Source: Rhineura floridana (taxonomy: Eukaryota > Chordata > Lepidosauria > Squamata > Rhineuridae). From it: a stretch of DNA of 64,000 bases. This document shows, in pieces, positions 10,395-20,637 of the stretch (positions are counted from its first letter, which is position 1; the number at the start of each line of letters is the position of its first letter). The translations under genes and the position numbers were made by a program. The stretch lies in NCBI RefSeq assembly GCF_030035675.1, contig NC_084493.1, positions 25,922,203-25,986,202 on the forward strand, written 5' to 3'. A model generated the notes under the pieces. The model searched no databases and was not told where the DNA came from. It saw nothing but the letters and a program-made list of their open reading frames with translations.

Positions 10395-10525
10395 TATCAA
10401 GCTCAGTAGCAACCACACTGACTGGTGGCAGCACTCTGAGGTCAGGCAGGAGCCTTTCTTAACCTGACCTGGAGGTGCCAGGGATTGAAGCTGAGACCTT
10501 CTGCATGCCCTTTGGGTAGCAAGCA
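10395..10525 (-). mobile_element. Degenerate tRNA-derived SINE
   Basis: ATCAAGCTCAGTAG, ACTGACTGGTGGCAGC and GAGACCTTCTGCATGC follow the order of the minus-strand SINE copies at 23884 and 46646, with heavy divergence. CAA and TTA microsatellites follow at 10540-10588. Confidence 0.5.
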
Positions 10526-10759
10526 ACTAACAAATCTTTAACAACAACAACAACAACACTATTATTATTATTATTATTATTATTATTTCCCTCAGGTTCC
10601 TGGTTGTCCATCTCTGCTATGAACACAAAAGGCCAACAAATCTTGTCTACCTCTCATCTCTAGAATAGTCCTACAAACATGTCTACTGCCCCTGTCCCCT
10701 GCTAAGGCCTTTCTAGGAAACAGTAACAACCAAAATACCCACAAAAATGTTGTTTCTTC

Positions 10760-11058
10760 TAGGGCTGGCCCAACACATTTTGCAGTCTGCGGCGATGGCG
10801 AAGAAGGCACACAACAAACCCACACCCATCCCAGTTCCATATGCTCCGATCCCAACCAGACCGGCTGCTGGATTTTACTTCACCTCTAGTGATAGCACAG
10901 CAAACTCCACCACAACTGAGGGCAGCGGGGGGGGGGGTCGAAGGGAGCACAGAGCACATTGCATGGCACACCCAGCTCCAGCCTCCAAAACCTTGCTGCT
11001 GCTGCCCTGTGCTTTAGCATCTGCCGCCTCCCTCGGCCTAACGGTAGAGCCGGCCCTT
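10760..11058. mobile_element. Possible short DNA transposon
   Basis: The ends read TAGGGCTGGC and GCCGGCCCTT, a 10-bp imperfect inverted repeat. I found no convincing target duplication, so this is a weak call. Confidence 0.3.
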
Positions 11059-11189
11059 GCTGGGTGCATAGCAATCTAGTTCAGGAGGAAGGGAGAGAAA
11101 CTTAAACTGTCTCAGGATGGTATCAGAAAAGCTAACAGCTGCAGGGTAAAATGCATTTTTAAAAAAAATACTCCTATACTTAAAGCCGA

Positions 11190-11550
11190 GGGATGAAAAG
11201 TCGCTGTTTTTACCTCTTTTTACTGGGCTCTCCTCCTTTCTTCATACAAGACTCAGCCAGAAAACTGTGTAAACATTGTGTCGGGTCCTGACAGACTCAC
11301 GCATTCCAAAAACGTTATTAATAATGACAAAGTCCAGCCTCCAGCTCAGGGAGAGCCAGAAAAGTGGTTTTGATTTGTCCCAGGCCTCCCAAAAATATCC
11401 CAGTTTTGTGCGTGTGTTTCCTTTTTATTTCTCTTTGTCCTGAAATGGTCCCTGGTTCCTGACATGTTTACAGACTACGAAATGCCCAGTCTTATCTGAG
11501 GAGGAGGGGTGTCACAAGCAGCTTACATAACTGAGAAGAGCAGACCCCTG
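11190..11550 (-). promoter_or_regulatory. Unique stretch, candidate upstream exon region for ISLR
   Basis: This is one of the few repeat-free stretches 5' of ISLR. On the minus strand it contains a TATA-like AAATAAAAAGG near 11425-11435. About 210 bp further on is AAAGAG followed by GTAAAAAC (11213), a possible donor. This is consistent with a non-coding first exon splicing to 1863, but it is inference only. Confidence 0.2.
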
Positions 11551-11909
11551 AAATGGATCAAGGCCCCTCCCTTCCAATTATGTGTTTTCGGGAGACACTG
11601 AAGACTTTGCTTCATAAAAAAAACTCTTCCATGTCTCATGAAAACAGTGGATTTTGCCAAGTTTTTTTACACCTCCTTTCTGGGAATAGGGCTGCTGGCT
11701 TCTTAAAGAGACAGCCAACGGCAACCAAGAGAGAGAGAGAGAGAGAGACGTTAGGAGGGGTGAACAGCTATGGTTTGGGGTTTTTGAAGTGTACACTTAA
11801 AAAATGTAAGGCTAGAATGGGTTTGGAAACACATATCAGGCTGCTACCCTCATCAAATAAAAGAGACACACTTGGTTGCAGCATCCTGTCCTGGGTTCTG
11901 TTTGCCACA

Positions 11910-12325
11910 CGGGTGTAATTGTCCAGGGTATCTGGGGGTGTGTGTCTTAGACCCCTTACTTTTTTGGGAGCAGGGTCCCAGCAGGGTCCCTATGTCTCCA
12001 GCATCCTACAAGCCTATCAGCATGAAAGGGATGTGTGTTCACCACTTAGAAGAATCTTCTAACATGCTTCCTTGTCCTTTCCTGCTGATTGAAGCCAATC
12101 AGAGTGAAAGGAGGTAAGAGAGCCGCTGAGAGGACTCTTCTCGGTAGCTAACACACTCCCCTTCCATGCTGATTGACGTCTAGGAATGTCAGTTGTTGTG
12201 GGAGAAGGCACGCACAGGAAGGACTGAGGAGTGTGGAGATGATGACAGAGAGCAAGAGAATGAGGGGGTGTGGCATGACTATCATGAAGGGACCCTGCAC
12301 TTCTGGATTTGCCACTACACTACTG
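11910..12325 (-). mobile_element. hAT-C non-autonomous transposon
   Basis: About 416 bp in reverse orientation, flanked by an exact 8-bp duplication TTGCCACA (11902-11909 and 12326-12333). The interior carries the family's repeated GCTGATTG and GCCAATCAG words and the AAGGGACCCTGCAC segment. Confidence 0.85.
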
Positions 12326-12367
12326 TTGCCACATGATCTCTACAAGGGCACTTAGTCCTATTTTACA

Positions 12368-12515
12368 GCCATGACCACTGAAGCCATTGGTGACTCACTG
12401 GAGCTCACGAAAGGGGTCTTCAGATGAGCAAGGATTTGGGCTGCATTCCTCCATCCAAAAGGTTGCAGGGACTCCTCACTTTAAGTCTGCAGTCCTATAC
12501 GCACTGACTTGGAAG
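12368..12515 (+). repeat. Left copy of a local direct duplication
   Basis: TGAAGCCATTGGTGACTCAC, CATCCAAAAGG and CAGTCCTATA recur in the same order at 12909-13052. The hAT-B copy at 12516-12908 separates the two. Confidence 0.65.
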
Positions 12516-12908
12516 TAGGGATGGAATTATCTGTCCATTTCAGTTTCTTATTTTTCCAATAATTTCTGCAGCAATATGTGATTTTTTAAAAAATATCCTC
12601 ATGTAAATTCTTCAGCATTTTAGTGTGAATTTCCCTGAATAAACACAGTGCACATTTTTGCAAGCAATTTATCCTAATATAATGCATTTTGGATGTTATT
12701 ATCACAAATATATTCATTTTTATGCACACTCTCCCCTGATATATGCATCTTTCCAAGTATTGTTTGATTGAAGAACTGCATCACAACATTCAGAGACGTG
12801 TGAATTTCAAAGGATGGCTGTGTTTCAATTCTCATACTGTTTTCGAAAGTGTGAGTTTGCCAGATTCACCTGTAAATGTGAACAGAATCAAATTTCTCAC
12901 CCATCCCT
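12516..12908 (+). mobile_element. hAT-B non-autonomous transposon
   Basis: It begins TAGGGATGG and ends CCATCCCT, with an AT-rich interior shared with 14079-14516 and 38622-39033. It lies between the two arms of the local direct duplication. Confidence 0.65.
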
Positions 12909-13052
12909 TCCATTGAAGCTATTGGTGACTCACAAGAATTCACTGAAGGTGTCTATTGCTGAGCAAAGATTTAGGCTGCACGCTCCCATCCAAAAGGCTG
13001 TACTGACTCCTTGCTTTAAGGCCACAGTCCTATATACACTTCCATGGAAGTA
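12909..13052 (+). repeat. Right copy of a local direct duplication
   Basis: Roughly three-quarters identical by eye to 12368-12515. It runs into a Pal-1-type sequence (GTAAGTCCCATTGACC) and GGATTGCACTG. Confidence 0.6.
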
Positions 13053-13327
13053 AGTCCCATTGACCTCAACGGGGCTTACATCTGATTAGACATTATAGGA
13101 TTGCACTGTTAGAATTGCAAATAGAATCTTCCGTTTGCTTGCTGTTGAGTCCATGACAGATTTTTGCTTCAGCTTTTCATTTCTCTTCTCTTTTTTTCAC
13201 TGCACAAACTCACTTAATAATTCACACATTCTCTGTCTCCTCCAGGCTGTGAAGAGGAAGAAAAGAAGTAAAATGGTGATTGTTTTTCTCCCCCATGAAT
13301 AACTGATGAAGCAAGACCCTATTAAAA

Positions 13328-13417
13328 GCCCAATCCTGGATTCATCTCTCCTCAGTTGTAAGTTTCATTGAGAGCAGTGGGGCTTACTCCTGGGTAAGTG
13401 GATACAGGATTGCAGCC
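13328..13417. repeat. Pal-1 palindromic repeat
   Basis: GCCCAATCCTGGATTC pairs with GGATACAGGATTGCAGCC around GGGGCTTACTCCTGGG. This common short palindrome also appears, mostly partial, near 6945, 12490, 28010, 28805 and 31520. Confidence 0.6.
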
Positions 13418-13575
13418 TCAGACACCCGTCAGTGCTTTGGGCTGAAGCAATTTCTCTTTAGTGTAGACAATTTCTTCTTAAATTGGTAAAGAAATCCAGC
13501 CTGGTCTCCTTTGTTGTAAGATCACTCCTCATTCTCTTCTGAAGATGCATGTGGGTGATGGCCGAGGGTGGAGGA

Positions 13576-13973
13576 CAGGGATGTAGTTGTCCAAGGTCGT
13601 GGGGGGGTCACAGACCCATTACTTGTTTGGGATCAGGGTCCCTGCCAGGCCCCTATGTATGAGCCCAACAGCATGAAAAGGAAGCATGTTAGCCACTGAG
13701 AAGAGTCCTTGTCCCTTCATGCTGATTGGAGCCAATCAGAGTGAAAGGAGGTGAGTCGGCCACTGAGAAGACTCTTTTCAGTAGCTAACATACTACCTCC
13801 CCTTTCATGCTGATTGGCTCCTAGAGATGTCTGTTGTAGAGGGGTGTGGACTTGGAGACAACACGGAGAGCAAGCAATATGAGGAATGGAGAAAAGTGGG
13901 TGTGGCTGTGAGGGGGTGTTGCATGACTCTCATGAAGGGATCCTGCACTTTTGAATTTGCTACTATACTACTG
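13576..13973 (-). mobile_element. hAT-C non-autonomous transposon
   Basis: Reverse copy starting CAGGGATGTAG. Flanks GTGGAGGA (13568-13575) and GTGGAGGC (13974-13981) differ at one of eight positions. The interior CCAAT-type inverted repeats are preserved. Confidence 0.8.
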
Positions 13974-14078
13974 GTGGAGGCAGTCCTTCACCCCAGACTC
14001 AGGCCATTTAGGGCTTTCTGGATATAATCTTATGCACCCCTGGGAGTAAATACCATTGAACATAGTGGTACTTCTAAG

Positions 14079-14516
14079 TACGGATGGAAAAATCTGACAA
14101 TATTGGTTTCTCTCAAAGAAAATTTCACTCTTAAGTTCAGTTTCCACATTTCCACATCATTTTGAGATTGTTTTAAGAAGTCCTCATGAAAATTCATCAG
14201 TGTAGTAGTGCAAATGCATCCCAATATACACACATTTGTATGCCGTTTTGCCTAATATATTCACATTTTAGCAAAGCAATTTACCCTATTATCATGCAAG
14301 TTTATGTGTTATTTTCACCAATAGATGCATTTTATGTATGCTTTGCAATCATCTATGTGTTTTTCTACACATCACTTGGTTTAGGAATTATACTGCCAGA
14401 TTGGAGAAGTGCAGGTTTCAAAGGAAGGCTATGTTTCACAGTATTGTTTTGGAAAGTGCAAATTAGGTAGGTTTGCCTTTAAATGTGAACTGAACTGAAT
14501 TTCTCCCCCACCCCTG
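14079..14516 (+). mobile_element. hAT-B copy, first of a head-to-head pair
   Basis: Starts TACGGATGG. Flanked by CTTCTAAG (14071-14078) and CTTCTGAG (14517-14524), an 8-bp duplication with one mismatch. The second copy follows immediately in opposite orientation. Confidence 0.8.
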
Positions 14517-14524
14517 CTTCTGAG

Positions 14525-14973
14525 TAGGGGTGGGTGAGAAATTCAATTCAGTTCATATTTCAAGCTGAATTGATCAAATTCACACTTTCCAAAACAATAT
14601 GAGAACCGAAACACAGCCACCCTTCGAACTTCGCATTTATTACAATTTTGGGATGCAGTTCACCAACTAAACAATGTTTATGAAAATGCATATGTTTGGG
14701 GGAAAGCGTGCATAAAAATAAAGATGAGGGGGAAATAACATACATAAATGCACTGTAAGGTGACAAATGGCTTGCAAAAATGTGTATGTTATTCCCATCT
14801 ACCTACAAAAATGTGTTTATTATGAGAAATTTGCACTGACATGCTGCTGAGTTTTATCAGGATCTTTTTTATAAAAAAAATCACAAATTGCTGCAGAAAT
14901 GTGGAGAACTGAATTTAAGACTGGAAAAATGAGGAACTGAGAGAACTGAAATCAACAGATCATTCCATTCCTA
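14525..14973 (-). mobile_element. hAT-B copy, second of the pair
   Basis: Ends are TAGGGGTGG and CCATTCCTA, with an exact 8-bp duplication CTTCTGAG (14517-14524 and 14974-14981). The left duplication is shared with the neighbouring copy. Confidence 0.85.
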
Positions 14974-14989
14974 CTTCTGAGTAGACATG

Positions 14990-15312
14990 CAGCCCTCCAG
15001 GCCTCTCTGTCTGGCCCTTCAGGACATTCCCCAGACCACACTCCATGCCAGCCCTAGTCTGCACCCTCCTTGAGTGCTTTTGTCTAGATGGAATGTGCCC
15101 TTGAACTGCAATCATCCATCTTGGTTGGCTGGGTGGAGGATGGAAAGAGGGGTTGTGGGTGTAAAAACCTGGCATTTGCATGACCAGAATACAGCCTACT
15201 GACAAAAGTAAGACCCCACCCACTTTTGCCTAGCCCACTACTGGCATGCGCCGTGGCCAAAAACTTCCCCATGAGGGTATGCAACCCTCAGGATGAAAAA
15301 GGTATCCCACCT
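14990..15312 (+). mobile_element. hAT-A fragment
   Basis: Contains CCTCTCTGTCTGGCCC, CACCCACTTTTGCCTAGCCC and the end-proximal GATGAAAAAGG words of the family. The left terminus is missing. Confidence 0.6.
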
Positions 15313-15419
15313 GTACATCAACACCCTTGGTGTATAGGATTGCACTGTAAAAGTCATCTTGAGCTGAACTCTGAAACAAACCAGGAAAGTAAGGCAACAT
15401 ATGTAGTTCTTTTATTCCA

Positions 15420-15562
15420 GCCATGTTATCCTTCCAACAACCCTGTGAGGTAGGTTAGGCTGAGAGATAGGCAAGATGACTCAGATTCATGGCTGAATGG
15501 TGCTTTGAACTTGGATCTCCTGGGTCCTAGTCTGACATTCTAACCATGACGCCACATTGGAT
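15420..15562 (-). mobile_element. CORE-SINE or MIR-like fragment
   Basis: AACAACCCTGTGAGGTAGG, TCATGGCTGAATGG and CTAACCATGACGCC follow the order of MIR-like tRNA SINEs read in reverse. A fuller relative is at 19655-19856. Confidence 0.6.
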
Positions 15563-15680
15563 CTCCAACAGCTCCACCATTAATACATGGATATCTAGAG
15601 AAGGGCTGTGCACAGCCCCTACTGACCCAGGACCACCTGACCTGGCCCAGATCTGGCCCCAAATTGATTCAGGGAAGGAG

Positions 15681-15690
15681 TATAAAAGGG
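15681..15690 (+). promoter_or_regulatory. Isolated TATA-like motif
   Basis: A strong TATAAAAGGG lies in a unique stretch (15560-15940). No gene follows, so it may be a relic of an LTR or other promoter. Confidence 0.25.
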
Positions 15691-15954
15691 GTTCCAGCTC
15701 AGTCTTTTTTGAGCAATTTGACCTTCCTCAGTTCTAAGTGGAGACTGGTGGCTCCAATGTCAGTGGGGCAGTGAATCCACTCCGGGTTTTAGTCTGAACT
15801 TTCAAGGAGCTGTCCAAGGTGCTACATGCCAGCTGTTCTTTGGTTCTGACTCCAGGCTCATACTTTGGTCCTGCCTTACTCTGCCTCAAACTGGACTGCT
15901 GCCTTCAGCTCAGCCTTGAGGGTGTGTGTTTAAATATCTGTACAGCACCTAGTT

Positions 15955-16441
15955 CAGGAGGGGGGAACTTGTGCCCCTCACATTGCTGAATTCCTTGCTC
16001 CCATCAGCCCCAGGCAGCAGTGGGAGTTGTAGTCCAGCAACATCTGGAGCCTTTTGTTTGTTTGTTTGTTTGTTTGTTTGTTTGCTGCTGGGTTGAAAAT
16101 TAGATCCCTTGTTAATGCCTTCTTCCATAACAATAGACATCCCTAGGAGCCAATAAACATGAAAGGGGGAGAGTGTTAGCTACTGAGAAGAGTCTTCTCA
16201 GTGGCTGACTCACCTCTTTTCACTCTGATTGGCTCCAATCAGCAAAAAAGGACAAGGAAGTATGGTAGAAGACTCTCCTCAGTGGCTAACACATTCCCCT
16301 TTCGCTGTTTGGCACATCAGATGCTGGAGACATTGGGACCCTGCTGGGACCCTGCTACCAAAAAAGTAAAGGGTCTAAGACCCCCTGACACCCTGGGCCA
16401 CTACACCCCTGATCTGGAGGGCCACAGGTTCCCCCTCCATG
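15955..16441. mobile_element. P-type palindrome interrupted by hAT-C
   Basis: The left arm (15955-16049) includes CCCATCAGCCCC and GTAGTCCAGCAACATC. The right arm (16412-16441) reads ATCTGGAGGGCCACAGG. A hAT-C copy divides them. Confidence 0.7.
16050..16411 (+). mobile_element. hAT-C copy with a (GTTT)n 5' part
   Basis: Flanked by an exact 8-bp duplication ATCTGGAG (16042-16049 and 16412-16419). The first part of the family consensus is replaced by a GTTT microsatellite. The rest, from TTGCTGCTGGGTTG to CTACACCCCTG, is present. Confidence 0.8.
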
Positions 16442-16449
16442 ACCCACCT

Positions 16450-16856
16450 CAGCAGTTCCCAAACTTTCTTTTACCTACTTGAAAATTGTGGAGGGTCTTG
16501 GTGGACCACTGAATGACTTTTCTGTCTGTTGTAGTAATTATAATGTGTCATGCTAGATGCTGCATGCTTTTTAATCGTTTTTTTATTGCTTCTCTTGTTT
16601 TTTTATATATTGCATTTTATTGCATCACAGTTTGAATTCAAGAGGATTCAAAGAGAATATTCCAGAGAACACAATAAAATGCATTGTAAGAAAGAAAAGA
16701 AGCAATAAAAATACTATTAAAAATCAAGATGAATATTTAATGCAATGGATGTGCCATCTCCCATCTTCAACCACAAATCCACAGACACACTGTGGACCAC
16801 CTGAATGAAGCTTGTGGGTCACTGGTGGCCCACAGGCCATGGTTTGAGAACCCCTG
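16450..16856 (+). mobile_element. hAT-D non-autonomous transposon
   Basis: CAGCAGTTCCCAAAC opens it and GGTTTGAGAACCCCTG closes it. The interior matches the copy at 28219-28485 (TTGAAAATTG, TCTTCAACCACAAAT). The duplication is eroded. Confidence 0.75.
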
Positions 16857-16876
16857 ACCTAGCTCATATTAAAGAA

Positions 16877-16975
16877 CTTATAGAAACATAGAATAGTCGA
16901 GTTGGAAGGGGCCCATAAGGCCATCCGTGTCCAACCCCTTGCTCAGTGCAGGAATCCAGCTTCAGGCATACTCAC
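16877..16975 (-). mobile_element. CR1 3' end fragment of an older subfamily
   Basis: AACATAGAATAGTCGAGTTG, GGAAGGGGCCCATAAGGCC and TCCAACCCCTTGCTCAGTGC match the well-known reverse complement of the CR1 3' terminus in birds and reptiles. Confidence 0.7.
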
Positions 16976-16999
16976 CAACTTTATAAATATTAGGTGATG

Positions 17000-17860
17000 A
17001 TTATGATTGATAGGTAGGTAGATTCAAGAAGAAACCTTCCCCTTTATTGGCCAGGAAGACACAGCTCCTCCTGGTTGCTATTTTGACAGGTTTCTACAAA
17101 GATTTCTTTTTTCCTCCTCCTTCCCTACTCCCTAGTACATCTCTGTTCTCCCCCTGCCGTGCCTGGATAATTGAGGTCAGCCAAACACACTCCTGATGAA
17201 AGCCGTCTGTGGCCTGGTCCTCCAATTACCCAGACCCGAAGGGCATTTGGGACTTGAATCAACAGCTCTTGATGGAGGCTCACCTATCTCTTTTCCATAA
17301 TCGTGAAAATGAGTCAAGATGAAAAGGACGCCCCCTCCGTGTCCCCCACAGTCTCTGTTCCTCCCATATTGCTCCTCTTGTGCTTTCGTAGACAAAGCTC
17401 ACTGAGGAAGGAGGAAGGGTCTCTTTTGAAGAGGAAAAGTCAGGTTGCCCCTTTTAGTAGCTGAATCCTTATCCCAGTTGCTGGAAGTCCTTCACTGATG
17501 GCCTAGATCCAAGCTGTCAGAGAAAGAGAAAAGGACAACCATCCATCTCAGACAGTATGAATGGAAAGTTTCCTGTTAACAGAGAAATAAATGAGGACGT
17601 ACTTTATTTAAAAAAAAAAAACAGTCACACACTTCCCATTTCCTCAAGTGGTGAGAAGTTCCAGGGACACCGTGCTCTCTCAGGTTAACTTTCCTCTCCA
17701 TTCAAGAGCATGAGTTGTCACATGTGGCATTCTGTATTGTTTGCTTTATTTCCAAGTATACAAGTGAAGGAAAGCAGACGCAAGACAGAAGATTCCCCAG
17801 AGATGACAACCTTTGCAGCCCCCAAGGTTAGTTTCAGCCACCTCCAGGTAGAAACACTTT
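17000..17860. other. Unique sequence, no gene
   Basis: Repeat-poor stretch without a convincing ORF. It could hold regulatory sequence between the two genes, but nothing specific is visible. Confidence 0.35.
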
Positions 17861-17865
17861 CTCTC

Positions 17866-17945
17866 TTGGGGAAGGGTTGTGGCTTAGTAGCAGAACATCT
17901 GCTTTGCATGCAAAAGGTATTAGGAGACCCCCTATTCCCTTGACA
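17866..17945 (+). mobile_element. Truncated tRNA-derived SINE
   Basis: GGGTTGTGGCTTAGTAGCAG and CTGCTTTGCATGCAAAAGG form the tRNA-like head of the SINE at 4820. The body is missing. Confidence 0.6.
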
Positions 17946-17959
17946 GAGCTCCAATAGCC

Positions 17960-18525
17960 AATAGCCAACTCACAGATTGTCGCCACCGGGAACACATCAC
18001 TCCAGTGTCGTTCGATCTGCACTGGCTTCCAGTTATTTTCCAGGCCCAATTCAAGGTGTTGGTATTAACCTTTAAATCCCTATACGGTTTCGGCCCAGTT
18101 TACCTGATGGAGTGCCTCCAGCGCCACCAATTATGCCACCCAACAAGATCAGCCACTCAGGACCTTCTCTCAGTCCCACCAACTAAAACAGCTAGGTTGG
18201 TGGGGACGAGAGAGAGGGCATTTTCAGTGGCGGCCCCCACTCTCTGGAACTCCCTCCCATATGATCTTCGGCATGCCCCTTCCCTGAACGTATTCCGCAA
18301 AGCCTTGAAGACCTGGCTCTTCAGACAGGTCTTTGGGACTTCCGGGGAGGGTTAATTTTTAGGACAAATTGCCTGTTACTCTGAACTGTTACTATTTTAC
18401 TGTCATGTTGTATTTTATTTGTATTTTTATTGTGATGCATTATTGCAATTGAATTGTACATTGCCTACAGTGGCCATCGGCCAGATAGGCGACACACAAA
18501 TTAAATTATTATTATTATTATTAAC
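17960..18525 (+). mobile_element. L2 LINE 3' end
   Basis: The plus strand encodes TSLQCRSICTGFQ-like remnants and, more clearly, LHWLPVIFQAQFKVLVLTFK and ERAFSVAAPTLWNSLPYDLR. These are conserved C-terminal L2 ORF2 segments. A 3' UTR and an ATT microsatellite tail follow. It is 5'-truncated and relatively well preserved. Confidence 0.85.
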
Positions 18526-18529
18526 AGTC

Positions 18530-18702
18530 AGCCTCTCTTCCCAGAGAATTCTGGGAACTGGAGCTCTGTGAGGGGAATAACAGTCTCCTAACAACTCTCA
18601 ACACCCTTCATAAACTACACTTCCTAGGATTCTTTGAGGGATGCCATGACTGTTTAAAGTGGAATAATAGTGGAATAAATGTAAGGTGTGAATGTGGCCT
18701 CA
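18530..18702. mobile_element. Short DNA-transposon-like repeat
   Basis: CAGAGAATTCTGGGAACTGG and CTTCCTAGGATTCTTTGAGG with flanking TTTAAAGTGG are words of a repeat I recognise as frequent in lizard DNA. Its class is uncertain. Confidence 0.4.
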
Positions 18703-18799
18703 TTATAGGACAGGTTCCTTTGCTCCTAGGTAGACAGTTGTAATCTTCCTCAGGCTCTAATGTGAGGCTGGGGGACGGGTGTTCCTGGCATGCAGGTTG

Positions 18800-18997
18800 T
18801 GTTGGAATTGTAGGAATGCAACTCAAACTGGATGTTTGCATCTCTATGAGGAGATAGAAAGGAGTCCTCCAGGATGCTAGACTGCACCTGTCTTTTGTTC
18901 ATCTGCTAATCTTCCTTCCTGTAAACTGATACTCTACCACCCATTTCAAACTCTTTCTTCTCCAACTCTCAAAATTTTCCTTTGTTGCTCTCACCTG
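18800..18997 (+). mobile_element. Fragment of a Copia-type LTR
   Basis: Starts TGTTGGAA and keeps the order of words of the solo LTRs elsewhere in the window. Only part of an LTR remains. It is old. Confidence 0.35.
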
Positions 18998-19210
18998 TAG
19001 CTTTGCAAAAATGTGTTTGTTACACCAAACTGCATACAAAATAATGTGTATATTAGGGGAAATTCACACTAAGATGCAGGTGGAAAATCATGAGGACTTT
19101 TTTAAAAAAAATCACAAACCGATATGGAAATGTGTAACACTGCACTTAAGTTTAGAAAAAAAAATGAGAGACTGAATGAAATCAAAACTGACAGATTCAA
19201 CCATCCTTCC
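18998..19210 (-). mobile_element. hAT-B fragment
   Basis: GCAAAAATGTGTTTGTTACA, AATTCACACTAAGATGC and AAATCACAAACCGATATGG match the second half of hAT-B copies such as 14525-14973. Confidence 0.55.
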
Positions 19211-19654
19211 TGCTGACACTTCCCATTGGTGCTGTTTTGGCTACATAAGGTCTGCTTCTTGGAGAATAGAGATCATAATTAGTATATACCAGGAGGGCCC
19301 TGCAACAAAATATTGCAGTGTATGTCTGGTGTTGTTGGCATTACTTCAGCCTGTGGGTAAGGGTATTGGGGGAGGGCGGGAAATGAAGCTGGCATCAAAG
19401 TCCTGCTCTAACTTGCAGTGTGGGATGCTCCCAGTTCAGGATTCCAGGGACTTCATTCTATTTCCCCTCTCATCCAATTCTCAGGGCTTTTTCTTCTTCT
19501 CTACAATCAGCCCATCATTCTACGTACACTGAACATGTTCAATCACTGAGCTGTTTGGAGAGATTTTGGAGGATTTTTTTTTTCTGAAGGCTTTTCTTGT
19601 ATTTATTTGCATTTTAAAATTATTACATTTTATTATTACATTAAACATTATTTT

Positions 19655-19856
19655 ACCAAGCAGTTCAAAGTGGCATCCATGGTTCTTTCCCCCTCCTCAT
19701 TTTATCCTCACAACAACCCTGTGAGGTAGGCTGGGCTGAGAGAGAGTGACTGGCCCAAGGTTATCCAGTCAGATTCATGGCTGATTGAGGATTTGAACCC
19801 TGTTCTCCCAGGTCCCAGTCTGACACTCTAACCACTACACCACACTGGACAGCCAC
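19655..19856 (-). mobile_element. CORE-SINE or MIR-like element
   Basis: CACAACAACCCTGTGAGGTA, GGCCCAAGGTTATCCAGTC and CTAACCACTACACCACACTG form the ordered core and reversed tRNA head of a MIR-like SINE. A shorter piece is at 21340-21430. Confidence 0.7.
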
Positions 19857-19859
19857 TCA

Positions 19860-20600
19860 GAGAATTGAGATTACTATCTGTATCTACGACAGAGCCCTGA
19901 ACGAATTATACTGGAAACTTTTCAGATCAACAGTCTGTGGGCTATTATACATTTTCTGTATGCAACACTGTCTCCAGAGACAGAAATTCACCACCTATTT
20001 CCATTCTGTTCCCAGTCTCAAAGGAAACTATGCTGTGCAATCCAACTCCAATATCTCATCATAACTAGATTCCCAGTAGAAATATTAGGGGGCAAAGGAA
20101 AAGAAATCTATTACTCTCTAATTAAATGGCTGTGGAGATGGCTGTATTTCCTTTCATCTTTGTATGACTTAAAGCATAAAACTCAATTAAAACATGCTCA
20201 CAAGAGGCCATTTATCTATAATGGGAATTCCACATTTCTAATGTGCATTAAAATGTTGATATTGTTATCAGCGAAGAAGAGAGAAAAGAGAACCCACATC
20301 TCATTTCTGATCTTGATTCTGTAGGGATGTAAATCACGATAAGCCTCAATTGTTCCATGAAACTGGCACTGGTGTAATCATGGCTCAGAGTCTGACAAGT
20401 ATCTATCATATCTGGCCAAAAAAAATTGCATTTTTCATTTCTCCACCCTCCTTTTGTTCTTAGATTTCTTCTTTTCAGTATAAGCTAGACAATAACTTCA
20501 TGCATGCTGACAAAAGAAAGAAAGCCAGTTGTTCCAGAAATCTATGTTTTACATAGCTGTCTTTTGACAAAGGACATTGCATGTTCCTAACACTAACGCT
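19860..20600. other. Unique sequence, possible conserved non-coding DNA
   Basis: No repeat or ORF was recognised. The AT-rich part 20140-20420 has a homogeneous, low-CpG composition of the sort seen in conserved non-coding elements, but conservation cannot be judged from one sequence. Confidence 0.25.
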
Positions 20601-20637
20601 TCAGTATGTTATTGCTGGCAACAATGATTCCCTGTCC

